Source: Sandaracinus sp.
Lineage (GTDB): Bacteria > Myxococcota_A > Polyangia > Polyangiales > Houyiibacteriaceae
Assembly (NCBI GenBank): GCA_020633125.1
Contig: JACKEH010000057.1
Coordinates: forward strand, 1 to 28,344
Length of the DNA: 28,344 nucleotides
Direction of reading: 5' to 3'
Part shown: one piece after another, positions 25,437-28,344 of the stretch
How the letters are laid out: each line of letters opens with the position of its first letter
How positions within the stretch are numbered: the stretch's first letter is position 1
Notes under the pieces: model-generated
Seen by the model: only the letters and a program-made list of their open reading frames with translations
Databases searched by the model: none
Told to the model about the DNA's origin: nothing
Position numbers and translations under genes: made by a program

Positions 25437-28344
25437 TCACGCGCCGAGGTCGTTGAGCGTGCGGTCCACCTCGAGCGCGTCTTCCGTCAGCCCGAGCCGC
25501 CGGAAGGTGGCGCGCGCCTCGCGAAGGCGTTCCTTCGCGGCCTCGAGCTCGCCGCGTTCCATGAGGTGCTTGGCGAGATCGACGAGCGAACGCGCCGCCT
25601 CGCGCTCGTTTCCGACGTCGCGGAAGAGATCGATGCTCGCCAAGAAGGCGTCTTCCGCGCTGCGGTCCGACGCGCCGCCGGTGTCGAAGAGCGTCTGCGC
25701 GCGCAGCGAGCCGACCGCGCGTTGGGCCTGCGCGAGCGCTTCTTTGCCGCCGTAGGCCTGCGCGAGCTCCAGCGCGCGCTCGATGCGGTCGCCCGCGTCG
25801 TCGTCGCCGCGCTTGAGGGCGAGCGCGCCGAGGTTTCGCGCGATGTCGGCGAGCGCGCGTTTGTCGCCGTGGTCCTCCGCGAGGGAGAGCGCGCGCTCGA
25901 GCGCGACCTCGGCCTCGTCGTACGCCCCGTCGAGCAGCCGCGCTTCGCCGACGTTGTTCATCAAGAAACACTCGCTGCGGCGGTCGCCGATCTCGCGGGC
26001 TTGTTCGAGCGCCGAACGCCACGCGGTGACGGCGCGCTCCCGCTCGCCTCGTTCGAACGCGACCACCGCGAGCGCGTTGTGGCTCTGAAGAAGGCCCTCG
26101 CGGTCGCTGACCTGACGGCGCAGCTCGAGCGCGAGCGCGAAGAGCTGTTCGGCGGCGTCGAGGTTGCCGCGTCGAAGCTCCACGCTGCCGAGCGTCGAGA
26201 GCGAGACTGCCTCGCCGCGTGCGTCGGCGTGCGCGCGACGAATCTCGAGGGCCTCGGTCGCCGCTTGCGCGGCCACGTCGGTGTCGCCGCGAAGCAACGC
26301 GATCTGTGCGAGGTCGTCGAGCGTCGACGCCACGCCTCGAAGGTCGCTGGCCGCACGGAAGAGCTCCAGCGCGCGATGCAGGAGCGCACGGGCCGCGTCC
26401 TCTTCGCCGCGCGCACGCTGCACGCGCGCCAGGCGGTTGAGCGCCGCGCCTCCCTTGCCGCGCGCCCCGATGTTCCAGGCCAGCCGCAGCATCTCGACGA
26501 ACGCGGCTTCCGCGTCGTCGTAGCGACCGAGCGTCGTGAGCAGCGACCCGAAGTCGTGCAGCGCCTCGATGCGGCGCACCACGTCTTCGGCCGGGATGTG
26601 CTCGAGCGCGCGCTCGAGGAAACGAAGCGCGCGACCGACCCGAAGCTGCGCACGTTCGGCCGTGGCGGCCTCGTGGTACGCGCGACCCGCACGCGCGGTC
26701 TGCCCCGCGCGCTCGAGGTGCGGCGCGATCATCGCGGCCACGCCCTCGCGTCGAAGGGTGCCGACGAGCGCGAGCCAACGCGCGACCGCACCGTGCCGCT
26801 GCGTACGGGTCTCGTCGTCGATCGGCTCGTAGAGCAGATCACGAAGGCCTGGAATGGCGAGCTTGAGCTCTCGCGCGCCCGGAAGGTCGCTTTGGTCGAG
26901 CCGCTCGACGAAGCCCTTGTCGACGAGTCGATCGAGCACCGCGCCGAGCGCGGTCGCGTCGTCGTCGTCGGGCCAGATGCCCAGCGGATTCGACGCGTCG
27001 CCCGGCGCCTTTCGCTCCGAGCGCATCTGCCCGAGGATCGCTCCGTCCCAGAAGACCTCGCCCACGACCGCCGCGCGGTCGAGCGTGGCGCGCTCGAAGG
27101 GATCGAGGCGTTCGAGGCGCGCGCGGGTGGCGTCCGCGGTGGAGACGGGCAGGTCGCCCGCTTCGAGGCGCGCGAGGTCGACGACGATGGCGCCGTCTTG
27201 CGCGTGAAAGAGCCCGCCTTCCCAGAGCGCCGAGACGAGCTCGCGTAGGTCCGCGGGGTTGCCGCCCGAGCGGTGCGCGAGCGCGGCGACGAGCGGCTCG
27301 GGCGCGTGGGTGAGCTTCGGAAGAAGCACGTGAAGCATCGCCTGCACGTCGGCTTCACCGAGCGGCGCGATGGGGCCGATGGCGACGCCGCCGACGGCTT
27401 CGAGCTTCGACGCGCGCTCCCCGATGCCGTCGCCGGCGATCACGATCGCCACGTGCGCACCGAGCGTGCCGAGGCTCGCGAGCAGATCCCACGCGTTGTC
27501 TTCGGCCCAGTGCATGTTGTCGAGCAAGACCAACACCGGGCGGCTCTGGGCTTCACCCTCGACGAGACGGGCGAAGGCTTTGCGCGCGCGCTCGTGAAGC
27601 TCTTGCGGATTCTGCTCGAGCGGCCCGAGGAAGGGGCTGTCCGGGAAGGGAATGCCGGCGAGGTGCCCGAGGAAGTGCGTCGTCTCTGCGATCATCACGG
27701 CGTCGGTGACGCCGAGGGCGTCGCGCACGACGGTCGTCATCTGCGCGCGCACCGCGCTCGGCGACGAGCTCGGGGTCACGCCGAAGCGTTCGAGCAAGAG
27801 CCGCGAGAAGGGCGCGTAGGCACCGTCGCCGCCTTCACGGCAGCTGCCGTAGAGGACACGCACGCGTGGGTCGAGTCGCGCGGCGAGCTCGCTGGCCAAG
27901 ACCAAGAGACGGGTCTTGCCCGCACCCCGAGGACCTTCGAGCGCGACCAAGGTGGGCTGCCCGACCCCGAACGCGCGCTCGATGCCGGTCTGCACGGCGC
28001 CCGCGGCGTCGGCCTGACCGATGAGCGGCGGCTCGCGGTCGCCTTCCGCTTCGGCGAGCTCGGGGTTGGTGCCCTCCGGCCCGTCGTCGAGATCGTCGTC
28101 GAGGGAATCGAGCTCGTCGGAGCCCAACTCGGGGACCGTGCCTTCTCCGGAGAACTCCGAGTTGGGTCGGTAGGCGAGCGCGTTCGGATCCGTGCGCGGT
28201 TCGTCGTCGAGCGCGCTCGACGTGACGACGGTTCGTTCGGCGCCCCCGAGACCGGTCACGCTCGTGGGCCGAAAGCCACTGCCGAGCGGACGGCCGCAGG
28301 CCGCGCAGGCACGCCACGCCTTGGGATTCTCGAAGGCGCAGGAA
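25437..28344 (-). CDS. Zinc-ribbon / AAA-ATPase / TPR signalling protein (5' end outside window)
   Basis: The frame is open to the right edge with no start needed: upstream of the in-frame GTG at 28259 the codons read CAFENPKAWRACAACGRPLG, a zinc ribbon with one CxxC visible and half of another. The true start is therefore beyond 28344, and at least 968 residues are present. An acidic linker with two GTxPEL motifs follows. The AAA_16-type ATPase has Walker A GPRGAGKT (27912-27935) and a Walker B-like LVLLDNMHWAED (about 27539). A winged-helix-like middle leads to about ten TPR repeats (for example EEDAARALLHRALELFRAAS, GNLDAAEQLFALALELRRQV). This is a STAND-like signal NTPase layout, often joined to a cyclase or kinase domain, but none is visible here. 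It is immediately followed by the octaheme cytochrome gene and may regulate it. Confidence 0.85.
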   Translation of the reverse strand, partial: SCAFENPKAWRACAACGRPLGSGFRPTSVTGLGGAERTVVTSSALDDEPRTDPNALAYRPNSEFSGEGTVPELGSDELDSLDDDLDDGPEGTNPELAEAEGDREPPLIGQADAAGAVQTGIERAFGVGQPTLVALEGPRGAGKTRLLVLASELAARLDPRVRVLYGSCREGGDGAYAPFSRLLLERFGVTPSSSPSAVRAQMTTVVRDALGVTDAVMIAETTHFLGHLAGIPFPDSPFLGPLEQNPQELHERARKAFARLVEGEAQSRPVLVLLDNMHWAEDNAWDLLASLGTLGAHVAIVIAGDGIGERASKLEAVGGVAIGPIAPLGEADVQAMLHVLLPKLTHAPEPLVAALAHRSGGNPADLRELVSALWEGGLFHAQDGAIVVDLARLEAGDLPVSTADATRARLERLDPFERATLDRAAVVGEVFWDGAILGQMRSERKAPGDASNPLGIWPDDDDATALGAVLDRLVDKGFVERLDQSDLPGARELKLAIPGLRDLLYEPIDDETRTQRHGAVARWLALVGTLRREGVAAMIAPHLERAGQTARAGRAYHEAATAERAQLRVGRALRFLERALEHIPAEDVVRRIEALHDFGSLLTTLGRYDDAEAAFVEMLRLAWNIGARGKGGAALNRLARVQRARGEEDAARALLHRALELFRAASDLRGVASTLDDLAQIALLRGDTDVAAQAATEALEIRRAHADARGEAVSLSTLGSVELRRGNLDAAEQLFALALELRRQVSDREGLLQSHNALAVVAFERGERERAVTAWRSALEQAREIGDRRSECFLMNNVGEARLLDGAYDEAEVALERALSLAEDHGDKRALADIARNLGALALKRGDDDAGDRIERALELAQAYGGKEALAQAQRAVGSLRAQTLFDTGGASDRSAEDAFLASIDLFRDVGNEREAARSLVDLAKHLMERGELEAAKERLREARATFRRLGLTEDALEVDRTLNDLGA

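Overview
The window is a dense, very GC-rich chromosomal segment with strong third-position GC bias. It has many GTG and TTG starts, several 1 to 4 nt gene junctions, and long spurious antisense ORFs. The content (PEGA-domain Ser/Thr kinase, FHA-GGDEF and HD-GYP c-di-GMP enzymes, zinc-ribbon/AAA/TPR protein, octaheme cytochrome, proline/alanine-rich signalling proteins) suggests a predatory or soil-type Myxococcota, probably Polyangia (Sandaracinus-like). That placement is inference from gene style. I see no mobile element, CRISPR array, rRNA or tRNA gene.

Layout. (1) 1-2578, minus strand: two overlapping genes for exported proteins, a HEAT-repeat protein and a PQQ-like beta-propeller/HEAT lipoprotein that runs off the left edge. 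(2) 2960-5587, plus: a membrane-anchored protein with a divergent phosphodiester-glycosidase (NAGPA-like) domain. (3) 5794-12048: a signalling block with a PEGA-tailed transmembrane Ser/Thr kinase, a convergent FHA-GGDEF diguanylate cyclase, a CPBP membrane protease, and a receiver-GAF-HD-GYP phosphodiesterase. The phosphodiesterase gene overlaps that of a GT-C-type membrane glycosyltransferase (12045-13451). (4) 13452-13565: a G-rich hexanucleotide tract between converging genes. (5) 13566-18092, minus: argB, then valS with a small downstream-coupled gene of unknown function. (6) 18242-19132, minus: a CheY-like response regulator with a Pro/Ala linker and a conserved helical tail. (7) 19292-23257, minus: trmB followed by a giant MFS/spermidine-synthase-like/TPR fusion. 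(8) 23319-28344, minus: a tightly packed trio made of a zinc-ribbon/AAA-ATPase/TPR protein (5' end outside the window), an octaheme c-type cytochrome with a HEAT tail, and a His-rich four-helix membrane protein.

The most coherent stories are two. One is the phospho-Thr/c-di-GMP block, where a kinase sits tail to tail with an FHA-gated cyclase and an HD-GYP hydrolase is coupled to a glycosyltransferase. The other is the ATPase/octaheme-cytochrome/His-rich membrane trio, which I regard as the best candidate for an undescribed respiratory or redox-sensing module. Several intergenic regions share a promoter-like pattern, TTGAC(C/G), an 18-nt spacer, then usually TA, which gives consistent short leaders and helps choose starts.
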